Assembly (NCBI GenBank): GCA_028023455.1
Contig: JAQFVV010000071.1
Coordinates: forward strand, 5,222,650-5,286,649
Length of the DNA stretch: 64,000 nucleotides
Source of the DNA: Epiperipatus broadwayi
Lineage: Eukaryota > Onychophora > Udeonychophora > Euonychophora > Peripatidae
Direction: 5' to 3'
This document shows positions 24,207 through 36,479 of this stretch, piece by piece (position 1 is the stretch's first letter; each line of letters starts with the position of its first letter). The notes beneath the pieces are model-generated. The model made no database searches and was not told the DNA's origin. It worked only from the letters and a program-made list of their open reading frames with translations. Both the position numbers and the translations under genes were made by a program.

Positions 24207-24604
24207 GAGTAGGCACTAGATAGGGATTTTATGCACAAGCCTTCTGGCATCCATTGATTACTCTGTTTGGCACAGGGTGGCACTACTGTATGGGGAGTTT
24301 TGCCTTTGTTTACAACAAATTATGTGCTAGTATAGAGATGGTGATCATGTGATGTTTGATGGATTAACACCAATCCTGCCTAATAGGATAGTGGTGGCTA
24401 TGGTTGTTTAAGAGCCAAAGACACCAAAATGTATGGGTGCTGAATTGAGTTCAGACCCATATGACTATATAAGATATTGAGCTTAGATTGAAGATATTAA
24501 CAATGTTTTCAATTTCATTCTCATAGTTTTGTAGTAAAGTAGAGATAAAAGGTGGCTGCTGGAGGGTTGCATTAGATCTTAAGATCTAGGTGCAGTGCTC
24601 TCAG

Positions 24605-24663
24605 ATCCAAGGCTCTTCACTGATGATGGCCACAAGCCAGAAACTAGTCTGGGGACATTGGAT
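24605..24663 (+). ncRNA. Hammerhead ribozyme, family A
   Basis: UCUUCA replaces UCCUCA and CA replaces UA in the internal loop. Both changes keep stem I paired (G-U) and leave the core intact. Cleavage predicted after 24649. Confidence 0.9.
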
Positions 24664-24767
24664 GAGTAGGCACTAGATAGGGATTTTATGCACAAGCCTT
24701 CTGGCATCCATTGATTACTCTGTTTGGCACAGGGTGGCACTACTGTATGGGGAGTTTTGCCTTTGTT

Positions 24768-26553
24768 TATATTTAAACTTAACTTAATTAGATAAGAGAA
24801 TAAAGAGAAATTAGCTTGACCAATGGAAGCACAAAGCCTCAGCCTGGATCCGAACGAAAATTTGGATTAGTGATGTCTTTGTTCAATCAATCTGGAGATT
24901 TACTATAAAAAGAGAAATATTGAGTTCCAGACAGTTTTTTTCGGACTTGATTTGATGAGAACGGTAAGACGCACTTGCTGTTCTCTCTCATTTTTTTTTT
25001 GTTTAAAAAAAAATATAAAATGAAAAGACTGTGATACAAGAATGGAACCAGCTAATGCTACCTCCAGAACATTATCTTCCAATGGAGATGTCGCGGGAAT
25101 TAAAAGCAGAAACCTGGACTCTTCTACCATAAGCTATATGAAATGAACAATTGTTAAAATCAATTAAGAACTTTTGTCAAGTTTTACAAATTGATAAACA
25201 AGCCAACTTAAATGTTAAAAAACGGACTCTTATCTGACTTTTGTAAGTTTTTAAATCAAATTAATAATGTTTAATTTTATATGTTTTCCGATTGATAAAA
25301 ATCATTTCCATTTTTTTTCTTTCTTATTGTATAAATTGTTTATTGTTTAAATTTTAAATGATGAAATTTAGGTTGGGTATAGATGTTGCATAGGTTCGTT
25401 AGTGGTTGATTATGTTGAAGTTTTCACATTTGATTAGAATATATAGGTCAACGAGGTAATGTGGGCATCTTACGATGAATGCAAGAGAGCCTTGTGTATT
25501 CCCTTTGCAATTAATGTGATCGATGATTTTGTATTTTGATCAATTGTGTTTAATTTGGATGTTTTTGACCGTGGAATCTGCGCAGCCGATCTATACTCAA
25601 CATTTTAAAAGCAAATTTATAAAAATAATCTGTGCGAACGTATTTAAATGTTAAATTTAAGTCGGGCATGAATGGCTATATAGTTTTGTAAAGTTATATT
25701 AAGGGAGGGTAATCTTAGGTTATTCATTTCGTAGTTGAATTGGTTCAATGGATTGGATATATTTGTGTAATTGAAGATGTAGTATGAGGTCCGCTATGGG
25801 CAGGATTATAGATATACACCACACACCCTCTGTTTGCCTATGGATGGGTTTGTAAGATGGCAAAGGACCGCAGTCCATTCCTATGGAGTTTTATGTTTAT
25901 TGTCCTACTCGCCAACAGATGTCACATTCCTGTTGGTGGAGAGACAATGTCTTCTCTAATACTACTTACTGATCAGATATACATTCCTGACAGTATAGTA
26001 TTTTGTGTTGTCGTATTTCATGCTACATTGAATACATGAATGTATCAGATGGATTGGTGCCAGTTTGATTGCGAAATTTGTTGCCTAAGGTTAAATCAGG
26101 GAAGAATATTTTCTTTTCAAATGCAGATCTATGTAGTCTATTCATACTTGACTATCTAAATAAAATAGTTCGGAACGCGTGGTGTTCCGATCTAGTTAAA
26201 TGTAAAATTAAAAGTTAATATAAAAATCTAAAATGTTAAACTTATTCCTCAAAATTTAAATGTTATTTTATATGTGTGTAAATAAATATTTTTTATGTGT
26301 TAATTTCTGGCAGTGGCTTTTATTCTTTGATATTTAAGATATAAATTAAGATATAGATTTTTATCTCTGCGTCTCCGCTGAGCTAGTGGCTTGGGCTAAC
26401 GTTCGGAATATTTAAATAAATTGGAATCTTAACAGCACGTATCTGCCTACTTTATAAATTTTTCTAGGCTCAAATGCCTAGATGGCGCCCTTGTAGTGCA
26501 GATATTGTTTTTGCGGTTAGATTCGATCTTCACTTACATTCTGATTGTTATAA
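24768..26553 (+). mobile_element. 5'-truncated LTR of the 2.18-kb family
   Basis: From about 25360 to the end it is collinear with the LTR at 49539-51717 (minus): shared blocks include aaatttaggttgggtatag, gagggtaatcttaggttatt, gttaaatcaggga, ctggcagtggcttttattct and gcacgtatctgcctacttta. The 5' part has diverged but holds a promoter-like TATAAAAAG. The left end is lost at the family A array. The right end gattgttata stops where the PLE 3' flank begins. Confidence 0.7.
24904..24912 (+). promoter_or_regulatory. TATA box in LTR
   Basis: TATAAAAAG lies in the LTR in the position equivalent to TATAAAAGG of the complete minus-strand copy. Expected start is about 30 bp downstream, near gagttccagacag. 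Confidence 0.45.
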
Positions 26554-27129
26554 TATATAAACAAAAAAAGACATAAATCCAATAAATAATATTATATTTC
26601 AACCAGAGGACTGGTTTTCATCAGAAAGAAAAAAAATACACAGTAAAATGGCGATAATCAAAAATTACAGATTTGGTAAAAGATTAAAAATTTAACAAAA
26701 CCCCCCTGATTGGTCACAAAATCTAACACAGAATATCTACCCAATCAATGACAAAATTCAAACAAAAAAAAAAAACTACATTCCCTCCTAATCAAGCTTA
26801 AATTCTATTTAAATTAAAATAAATATAAAAATAAAAATAAAAAATCCAAAATTAAAAATTAAAATATACATATGTGCATACATACAAAAATTAGACTATG
26901 CTCACATACAAAAAATAGCTGTGCTCACATTAATATTCATTAAAAACTAAAATACTTATACATTTTAATCAAAAATTATAGTTAGTGCAAAGTACAATAA
27001 TTTATAATAACTAATTATTTATCTATATACCAATTAAACACAGATATTAAACATCCATATAACCAATCTTTACATAAAAAACCTCATATAAGAAAATTTT
27101 CACATAAAAAACTCACATATAGAAATCAT
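26554..27129 (-). repeat. 3' untranslated region / pseudo-LTR of the PLE
   Basis: Non-coding DNA between the PLE stop codon and the neighbouring LTR end. It holds the hammerhead-like motif and A-rich tracts. No second copy of this flank was found upstream of the ORF, so the element lacks a visible terminal repeat pair. Confidence 0.5.
26597..26624 (-). ncRNA. Hammerhead-like motif in PLE 3' flank
   Basis: On the minus strand CTGATGA (26618-26624) is followed by a perfect 6-bp hairpin AACCAG/CTGGTT with loop TCCT and then GAAA (26597-26600): the two invariant boxes around stem II. Downstream, AUAUAA can pair with UUAUGU ahead of C as a possible stem III, but I could not find a good stem I. 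It lies about 500 bp 3' of the PLE stop codon, where PLE hammerheads are known. Probably a divergent or dimer-dependent hammerhead. Confidence 0.55.
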
Positions 27130-30100
27130 TTAGGAGACCAGGTAACCCAGAGATGTAATAGTTCCAGTGTTTAAATTCAATCCATGTGGTTCTAAGGTCT
27201 TGAATTTAAAAATAAAAAAACTCTCCTTTTGTTTCCTCTCCCTTGTAGAAGAAAAACCTTCCTGAAGAATCACTACTTTTAAATCATCAATTGAATGATT
27301 CGGTAAGTTAAAATGTTTTGAAACCGGTCTATCTTTATTCTTATGCAAAATGTCAAATCTATGATTAGTCATTCTGACATGTAAACTATTTGCTGACTCA
27401 CCTATATACTGGTTTAAACATCTACTACACTCTATCAAATATATCAAATTAACACTTTTACATGTAACATAATTAGGAATATACCATTTAAAATTACGAT
27501 TCTTAGTACTAAAGACCACTTTTGTCACAACAATATGTTTACATGTAAAACATCTTTTATCCTCACATGGAGAACATCCTTTTTCCTGTACAGAACTACT
27601 AATAAAATTTGTTTTGACAAGTATATCTCTAAGTGATCTATGTTTTCGATATACAACCTTAGGTGGATCAGAAAAAATAGATTTTAAATAATCTGTGGAC
27701 TGTAATATGTTAAAATGTTTCGCCAATATCCGGTTAATATTAGGTAAATCTCTATTAAAAGTAAGAACCAATGGTGGAACATCTAATTGTTTTTTACTCT
27801 TTTCAGATAAAAGAAGTTTCTTTCTATCAATTAAAGAAGATCTCCTTACTGCATTATCCAACAATGTCTTAGGATACCTCATATTGAGCAATCTATTATA
27901 TAAAATACTATTATTTTGTTGAAGAAATTTCTCATCATTACAAATCCTCTTCATCCTTAAAAATTGACTATAAGGAATATTAGCCTTTAAATGTTTAGGA
28001 TGGTTACTATAAAAATGTAGATAGCGGTTATTATCAGTTGGTTTCCTATATACAGTAGTAGTAAGAACTCTATTAGTGTAAATAACTTCAACATCAAGAA
28101 AATGAGCAATTGATTTTGAAAAATTCATTGTGAAATTAATATTTTTATTAAAATTATTTAAATAACTTAAAAAATTATGAAGTTCAACTTCACTATGTGG
28201 CCATATCATGAAAATGTCATCTATATATCTAAGCCAAGTGTGAGGTTTCAGCTTAGCATTATCAAGTATAGAGGATTCTAGTTTTGACATAAAAATATTC
28301 GCATAACTTGGTGCCATCTTTGTACCCATTGCAGTACCTTGTTTCTGTAAATAGTATCTAGAATCAAAAGTAAAAAAATTATTTCTTAAAACCAAATATA
28401 TTAATTCAACCATAGTAGTAATAAGACCATGATCATACTCTCTATCTTGTAAAGCACATTTAATAGCCTCAACTCCATCATCATGAGGTATATTTGTGTA
28501 TAATGATACAATATCCAAAGTAACCAAAAAACAATCAACTGGTAATTCAGATTTAATATTTTCTAACACACAAAGAAAATGAGTAGTATCTTTAACATAA
28601 GAATTAAATGATGGTGGAATAAATTTAATAATATTATCAACATATGCTGAAATATTTTCTGTAGGACTACCAATACTAGCTACAATAGGTCTGCCTGGAC
28701 AACCAGGTTTATGAATCTTTGGCAAAATATAAAAACTACTAGGATGAATTTTGGTTGGTACTAAAAAGTTATATACATTATTATTTATAAGACCCCTAGC
28801 TCTCATATCTTTTAAACTAAAAAGTATACCCTTGAATAATGAATTAATAGTGGTTAGTGAAATAGGCTCATAAAAAATTTTATCATCTAAAAGCTCCAGA
28901 GCTTTTTTAACATAATCATCTTTATTCATAATTACTATTGATCCACCTTTGTCAGCTGGTTTTATAATAATATCCTGTCTTTTCACTAAATTGCGTAATG
29001 CATTCATCTCTCTCAATGTTAAATTACTCTTATACTTACTATGTTGTTTAAGTCTAATTTCATTAATAATATCCTGATATACATTATCAATGTACGTATC
29101 TAATAACACATTCCTTTGATGTGGTGGTGTCCAATCAGATCGTAATTTCCCAATAGTATCACATTCTTGGTTTCCAAAAAATTCTCTTAATCTAAGTCTT
29201 CTTGAAAAATTATCTAAATCCTGATGAATTTTAAATTCATTTTTTTGATAAAATGACTGAACTGTAGGGCAAAAAGATAAACCTTTATTTAACAGTGAAC
29301 ATTCTGCCTCACTAAGATTAATGTTAGTTAGATTAATCACATTGTTTTCCTTATTAGCTAAACATAAAAAGTCATTGCTATAAATATTTGAGTTAGATTT
29401 ATTAGTATTTGTATTTCCAGAAACTAAAATATTGTTAGTGCATTCAGAAGAATCTGTAACTCTATGAACCAATGCTAAACCAGCATCACTATTAAGAACA
29501 GATGGTAACATTTCAGCACAATCTAATGAATGTGAAGATGATATAAATGATTGATCAGTATCAATTGGAATCATATCCGATGTAGAAATATCCGACACAG
29601 TATGATTATCAGAAGTCATACAATTAATTAGTGTTTGTGACTGATTAGTAACTAATTCAAATCTTGGCTCATTACCCATAACTTTGAACCAATGATACAT
29701 TTTATTATGAAATTTCTTCACCAATAACTTCTCTCTCAAAAAAACCCATTCCTGTAATTCCTTCTGTTCATCTATATTCATTAAATTACAACTACCAAAA
29801 TGTATAATTTCTTTTTCAATTAATTTAAGTCTTACCAAAAATGCATCTTTCAAAATATGTATTAATGCAACAGATGCTTCTCTTATTGTATTATCCCATT
29901 TAATTGCAAGTTCCCTAGGAAATTGGTCTATGTTAGCAATAATTTTTATTCTGAGGCCTTTAGGAATTATGTTATTGTTAATAAAATATGCAAAATTACT
30001 AATATGTTGTCTATATCTAACTAATTTATCATATAATTTCCTAAGTTTAAGAAACGATGTACTATGTAATGTTTGTCAATTACTTATAACCTGCTTATTA

Positions 30101-30318
30101 TTTAGACATCTAGAAAAACGTTTAGGGATTGCCCCTGTATTAATTAATGTTAGACCCTGTAAATGTTGTTTACTAGAATAATCCCTATTAATATCAAACT
30201 CTGTATCTATGCTAGATATTGTATTAAAATCAGTGCCAACTATCAATCCATTACTTATTTGGTTAACTACACCCACCTCTAAATTACCCAGATCTCCTTT
30301 TAGATTGGTACAACCCAT
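27130..30318 (-). pseudogene. Penelope-like element ORF, RT plus GIY-YIG endonuclease
   Basis: The frame opens with ATG at 30318 (MGCTNLKGDLGNLEVGVV) and is interrupted by one TGA at 30076-30078. It then stays open to the stop at 27130, about 1062 codons. Numbering from that ATG: N-terminal extension; KPADKGGSIVIMN near 453-465; RT motifs TLDIVSLYTNIPHDDG (about 600-615), GTAMGTKMAPSYANI (about 661-675) and the catalytic RYIDDIFMIW (about 697-706); a Cys cluster CSPCEDKRCFTCKHI (about 915-929); endonuclease IYLIECSRCLNQYIGES (about 959-975) with a downstream basic stretch. RT followed by GIY-YIG is the PLE signature; the Cys cluster recalls the Neptune-type group. The enzyme would copy its own RNA and nick the target. 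The single stop, a likely CGA-to-TGA change, suggests very recent loss. Synthesis from TTG at 29853 would omit the first 155 codons. Confidence 0.93.
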
Positions 30319-32698
30319 ATTAAATTTAATTAAAAGTAAATTTTAGGTGAATAGTTATGAATTTTATAAGTAATTATATGTAGTCACAAAGCTAGGAAAT
30401 ATAAGGGTTGTTTTGAGTTTGAATCTAAGGTCATTTAAATTGGATTAGTATAACTTCTTTAAGTTTTAGTTAAGTTACCTATTTTAAAATTATATAAGAA
30501 ATAAAAATAATAAAATGTAACTTGATATTATTTATTAATAGTTATTTTTTAATAATATTTAAAGTGTAGTAAGATTTAAATAATATCTATAAATAAAAAT
30601 ATCTGTTGTAGATATATGTAATCATGCTTGTGCACATATGATTTAATAAAGAAGTAGCTATTTCTGGTAAAATTTTGATTTATTTTCAAAAATAAATTAG
30701 TTTTACTTTAATTATCTTTTTATTACATTCAGTAAAGATATATATTTTTTATTTTGTTATTAAATATCTATTATAATAATATTAGTTTAAAAATTATCTA
30801 AACTTTATTTGTAACTAAATCAAATATTCATTACAGAATGATTTTGAGAATCAACCAATGAGATATCATGATTTGAATTTTTTTTTTAGCAGACTATTTA
30901 AGGAATTGGTTGAAAAAAAATAGGATGGGAAGAAAGTATTTTAATTTTTTCCATAAAATTTAGTTTTTAAATTCTAAAATATTATATTTTTTTGTTTAAA
31001 AAGTAAAATAATGAACATTTAATTAATAGCTTAAAATTATTTTGTAAAGTTTTTTGAAAATTATGGAGTAAAGAACCTTAAAATTTCTGCTGTCAGTAAC
31101 CAATATTCAATCTTCTGAAAAAATATAATTGAAATCATTATATCACTTAAAGTACCAAAAAAATGGAAGAAAAAAGTTGTAAATCTATGCAAGCATGTTG
31201 TCAGATAAAAAGGGAAATAGATTCAAGAGCAGTGGATATTATATCAATAAGTAATAAATTGATTATAAAACAAGCTGATTTAATTCTACATTGTGTTATT
31301 AATAAAAACAATAATGGACATGTTTTGAATATACTGACAAACAGAAGGAAAAATATTCATGTTAAATTGAATAACAGAAACTTGAAGATACTGAAAAGTA
31401 ATTCAGTAAATAATTTCAATGAAAATATTTACCTAAGAAAAGCTGGAGTTAATACTACAAGAAAGCAACATAATTATATTTAATGCTTTAGATTGACTCA
31501 TACCTATAGCTTTGGTGATAAATGGTGAAGTGGATTCATTCTATCTTTTAAAAAGACTTTATCTTGTGTTTGGAAAGGAAAGTATTTATTATAAAATATC
31601 GTTCCATGTGTAAAGCGGATGTTCCATGGTTTAAACTATGTTGCTATTATAATTTAAATCAGGTAAAATTTGTTGGACTATGGTTTATTATTTTATTAAA
31701 ACAGCTGTTTATGATTGCCATTATAGTTGAATTTTTTATAATGAATAAATGATATAAAAGTAGAAGGACGTATTTATACAGAATGAACAAAAAAATAAAC
31801 AAATATTTTATCTACACTTTTAATATAAGACTTCGAATGTTTATTATAAAGATGAATAAATTGTTTGTTAATGAGATAATATTGAGGAAAAAAAATATTA
31901 TAAGAGAAAGAAAATCAAGTAAGCACTGATGATGAATGTTATTGGATAGATATAAATTTTGATTGGAATGGTTTTGTTCAAAATGCACATAATTTATATC
32001 CAAGATAATATCGATCTACATAGAAAATGGAAGTGTGTATAAAATATTAGATGATAAAAGGATAATGCTTGAAAGGGATGCCAATGGGATAATGTGAATC
32101 ATACATATGATTCATGAAGTTATGAAAAATTAATGTTATAATAAAAAAGAAAGACTACAATAAAAATATATATTTAATAAAACTGGAAAGAAGTTTTATT
32201 CTAAGTTAAAAGGAAGAACATCAAATTAAAAAATAACTGTTTATATTGAAATTTCTGCAGCTAATTATGTTACAAGGAGAACTGTAGATCAATGAAGGGC
32301 GATGCCAACCATAAGTTGTTTAAAACATTTGAAACGATTTTGGCTGCCAGGTAAACCCCTATCACAAACATAAAATGTTGTAAATTTGTATTCTGTTTTA
32401 AGAAAAAAAAAATATTCTAAAACTTTGTAGAGTTTGGATAATTTTAATCTTTATATTTCAGATAAATATTATAAAGGTACTGGGAGATTTAAATGTTTAA
32501 AGATTAATAACATTTTATTTATATATTTATGTATTTAATTGTTTAAATTTTATTTTGTTTAGTATTATTAGTAGCTTATAGTAAATGGGGATACAATATA
32601 ATATAGATTAATATAAGTAAAAAAATAAAAACATGTGTTAATTTAAAGGGGATGAAAATATATGTGTATAAAAATATAATGTTAAAGTATATATTGTA
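30319..32698. other. No identified gene; possible decayed coding remnants
   Basis: The PLE 5' flank (30319 to about 30480) gives way to AT-rich DNA. A 106-codon plus-strand frame (31163-31483) starts with a fair Kozak A at -3 and is rich in Lys, Asn and Ile. Its codon choice is no different from background and I cannot place it in a family. Around 31500-32100 several short frames read like protein (for example INGEVDSFYLLKRLYLVFG), with many stops. These may be a decayed transposon. Confidence 0.35.
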
Positions 32699-32699
32699 A

Positions 32700-33000
32700 T
32701 ATAATTCTATAATTAAAATCACTTCTTTTCTTTTCAAAAACTTTATTTGATGTATATATATATATATCCACTTATTTCCAACGTTTCGACTATCTTTACT
32801 CTATAGTCATTTTCAAGGATTTGACTCCCTTCTAAAAAAAAAAAAAAAAAGAAAGTTTTTTGAGAAGGGAGTCAAATCCTTGAAAATGACTATAGAGTAA
32901 AGATAGTCGAAACGTTGGAAATAAGTGGATATATATATATATATATACATCAAATAAAGTTTTTGAAAAGAAAAGAAGTGATTTTAATTATAGAATTATA
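32700..33000. repeat. Near-perfect 134-bp palindrome with hammerhead-like core
   Basis: Arms 32700-32833 and 32863-33000 are almost identical inverted copies separated by ~29 bp of A-rich spacer, so the structure is young. On the plus strand (32878-32925) a GACUAU/AUAGUC stem of 6 bp precedes GAAACGUUGG, the arrangement of stem II, the GAAA box and a minimal stem III in PLE hammerheads, but the CUGANGA box is replaced by UUGAAAAU. Probably derived from a PLE end. Confidence 0.8.
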
Positions 33001-33820
33001 TGGCTATATGTACTGTATATTTTTGAAAAGAAAAAAGGATTGAGTCGTAATTAGAAACAGAAGTAAATGGATATATATATTGTAATATTTAGGTTTTGAT
33101 CTCATATTTAATTTAATATAGTTTGTTTATGGTAGTATAGTGTGGAAAAAGGTATAAGTTAAGGTAATGTAATGAAATTTGAATATTTAACTCAGAATAT
33201 AGATGGTTATTGTATATTATAAGTTTATGGTAGATATACTAAATGTGGGAATTTCTTGCTTTAATGATATTCCAAAATGTGTTATATTAGTACTCATGAT
33301 GGTATAGTGAAATTTAAAATTACGTTTATCTTAAAGAGATAAGTTTTAAGGACTTGTTATTTCGTTTTAATTTCTAAATAAAGTTAAGTAATAAAGCTGT
33401 TATTAAAGATTGACTGTTATTGTAAAACAAATAGTTCAATAATTGTTTATTAACATTTTTATTGGTAAAGGGTAACAGAGTTCAAAAAATATAAATGTCA
33501 TAAAATATAAAAAAGAATATTAATATTTAAGAACATGAAAGTAATATATTTTTTTTAAAAAAATACATGTTTTTTAAATCTTCCTGTAGATTTAAAGTTG
33601 TCAAAGAATTATAAGTTATATTTGTTAAAAAGAAGCTCTAAATAACAATGATTATAAATAGTAATAATAAAATATCATTGATCAACAATAAAATGTTATA
33701 GCAAAATAAATATACACACTTATATTGTATAAGGACAATAAAGATGAGCTATAGGATGATATATAATTAATAATTATTGACAATAATTATTAAGGGAAGA
33801 TAGAGATATTCTAATGTAAA
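33001..33820. other. No gene identified
   Basis: AT-rich without recognisable coding, RNA or repeat structure. Confidence 0.4.
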
Positions 33821-33821
33821 T

Positions 33822-33940
33822 ATAGGGGATTTGAACTCATACTTATAAGTACTCACTAATTATCTACACTATATCACACTACTGATACACCTGACTACAC
33901 ACATGTAGAAAAAATAATGAAGCTGTGCAAATATATACAA
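33822..33940 (-). repeat. Family C tRNA-like module
   Basis: On the minus strand it ends GAGTTCAAATCCCCTATAT (box B type) and matches the tRNA-like ends at 16855 and 37080. The hammerhead part is absent; the element is cut off near 33935. Confidence 0.65.
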
Positions 33941-36470
33941 ATATATATATGCTGGCTTCACCATTCACTGTGGACTAGCTAAGACCCTAAGTCCAACCAC
34001 AGTGAACTATGTTCTTTTCTTACAATAAATTATCATCTGCACAAATAATTACATAAGTTAAAGAGGGAAAATGTTTAAAAAAAGAAATCAATAAATAAAA
34101 TATACAAAATTTAAATTTTTATTTGTAATTATTTTTTAAAATTTGGCAGAAATAGATAAGATAAAGAATCCATTAAAGAATGCAATTAATTTATGAAACA
34201 TTTTAATTGAAAGAAAAATAGATATCACGGAAAAATTTGAAACAATAGGCTACTAATGAGTAGTTTAATTAAAAATAGAATTGAAAAGTGTATAAATAAA
34301 AAAAAATTCCTTTGTTCTGGGTTATGCTTACTGTAGTCTTGCTGAAGAATTAACTTTTATTCAGAATTTTTTGGAAAGAACTTTGCTGGAAAACTTTACA
34401 AGATAATTTTCTGGGAAAGCTTGCTTTACTGTCTTCAAGCCATAGCCCTTTTTCTTTCTGTTCAGCATATATATCCATAAATAACAAAATGAGCTACTCT
34501 GAAAAAAATGAGTGTGTAATCTTCTTTGCCCTTGATCTCCCGCCTGTTCCTGAGACCAGAGTCGTAGACATGTGAGCCAGCCTGAGAACTAAAGTGCCTA
34601 CCCCATATTCATGACAAATGCCTACCTGTTTTAATTAATTCTTTCAATGGAAAATGTGAAATAGACATCAAGATCAAAAAGAACTGCCATGCAACATTAA
34701 CAGTTTCCATTTTTACACCAGCCTTCTAGTTACCGGTAACTATTCCATGATTTGAAATATGTTTTGCCTTTTCTCAATGTAAATTTAAATATCTGCTCTG
34801 TTACTCTATTTATCTCTCTTTCTATATATTATATATATATATATTGAAATCTATATGTTTGCGTCTTGTAAAATTATATTTCATCAATCGCTTCTTTTTC
34901 TCCTTTTAAAAATATTATAATGGGTGGTTATTTATTATGAATAATGGTGGCAATAATTCTTATTGATTTAATTGAAAATGGGCCACTTAACTTTCCACCA
35001 TTATTCACCTGTAATTAAGTGTTTATTTGATGTATATATTATATTTTAGGAGAAAAAGCAAATCGCAGAAAGCGCAAATCTCATTTGTAGAATTAATATT
35101 TAATTACTAACGATTCTTTCGTATAACTATAAAATAAATATTCTATTATAAAATTTCCAAGATTTTTAATTTAGCCCCTTTATATATATATATAAAAGGA
35201 AGATCCCGATTGATGTCTTTTTTTTTTTAGTCAATGAAGGGTTACGAATTAAAATTCTATTTTAAAGAGCGTGAAATAAAATAAATTCTTTTGTAATAAA
35301 AGAGTGTACATTTGACAATATGTATATATGAAAGTTTTATAAATACCATTTGGTTCTGTGGCTAGATAGGTTAAACTTCAACTAAATCAGTAAAATATCC
35401 AACCACTTATTAGTGATCTAAATTTTACAAAAGAGAAATTCACTATTACTTTTCTGGGGATTTTCAGTGGAGGTTGAGCTTTATTTTGCAGAGGGGTTTC
35501 TTTTTCTTTTTAAATTTAAAGGTTGTTTGACTGTATTTCTATGGTATCGTGCACTGGATAATCTGTGGGCATCTCATCATGTATTCAGTGTTTCTCTTTT
35601 ACCAAGTCTGCTAAGGCTAATATACCTGCATATGGATCTCCATAAATAAAAATTCTGGATCTCATATCTATTTCAGATATTTCAATGTACGTAACTGGAC
35701 ATAAGCAATAAAACTCCGTATCTGAATCCGGTTCACACAGTTAGCGAACAGATTCCATTTTTCTCTAACCCAGTTTAGAGATAGAGTGCTATCCTGTCTT
35801 GTATTAGCCTCTTGGTTGCTGCTATGTCTCAAGACTCACAGCCCACAATATGCTATTACCTTAGGACACCATATTGTATATTTATATTTATTTTTGAAAT
35901 CGTTCTCAAAATATTATGGAAATGTTTCAATCATAGCTGGAAATTTCAGCTGAGGTCACTATTTCATTTTCTTTAGTCATTAGTAGAGGGCTGTGATTTA
36001 AATATGTCCAAAAAGTGTTTAGTTGGGTTTAACCATTTATTTATTACCATGTGTTCTATCCATAGAGTTAATGAATTATGTCTCTCTCTTGAATTTTATG
36101 TAACCCGTCCATTGACTGGAAATAATTTTTAAAAAAAATTTATAATAGAAATTTTTGCTATTATTATCATTACAAAAGAAGGAATTTTTTGTATATATCT
36201 GTATATGGGTGTAGGGTAATAGCCTGCAGCTCAATCAGTGAAACTTTGTAGAATCTTGCTAGCATAACTAATAAAAGTTTCTTTTGTCTGTCATTTGCTA
36301 TCATTAAAACTCTGTAGTATTGTTTGCTTTTCTTTGTGTGACACACATATAACTCTGGTCATTATATATATATATATACTTGTTAAAATTCATTTTGTGG
36401 TCTTATCTCTCCCTGACCACTGGGCATACATTAAGAATAAATTCTAGTGAGGTTTGGGGAGTAAATTGCT
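33941..36470. other. No gene identified
   Basis: Includes TA runs at about 34830, 35180 and 36367 and a few less AT-biased blocks (34520-34640, 35690-35880) that might be old unique or exonic DNA. No frame there is long or recognisable. A 60-codon frame at 35467-35649 has no family I know. Confidence 0.35.
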
Positions 36471-36479
36471 TAGTAGCAA

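Larger units (their letters stand above)
23283..24767. repeat. Family A hammerhead array, 457-bp period
   Basis: A minus-strand unit (23290-23690) meets three plus-strand units in tandem (23691-24767, the third incomplete). CTGATGA starts at 23706, 24163 and 24620, exactly 457 bp apart, and the units are nearly identical, so the array is young. Each carries a 59-nt hammerhead. A tandem transcript would be cut into 457-nt monomers (23736-24192 and 24193-24649). The rest of each unit is non-coding. The array ends against an LTR at 24768. This is the best copy of a family found at ten other places in the window. It resembles retrozymes and PLE pseudo-LTRs. Confidence 0.9.

Noticed and set aside
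23283-24767. CRISPR array or satellite
   Set aside because: Units of 457 bp without short direct repeats and spacers; the conserved part is a ribozyme fold. It is a short dispersed tandem, not a long satellite.
31163-31483. 106-codon plus-strand frame as a host gene
   Set aside because: No recognisable domain, no splice-consistent neighbours, composition like translated AT-rich DNA. Left as unassigned.
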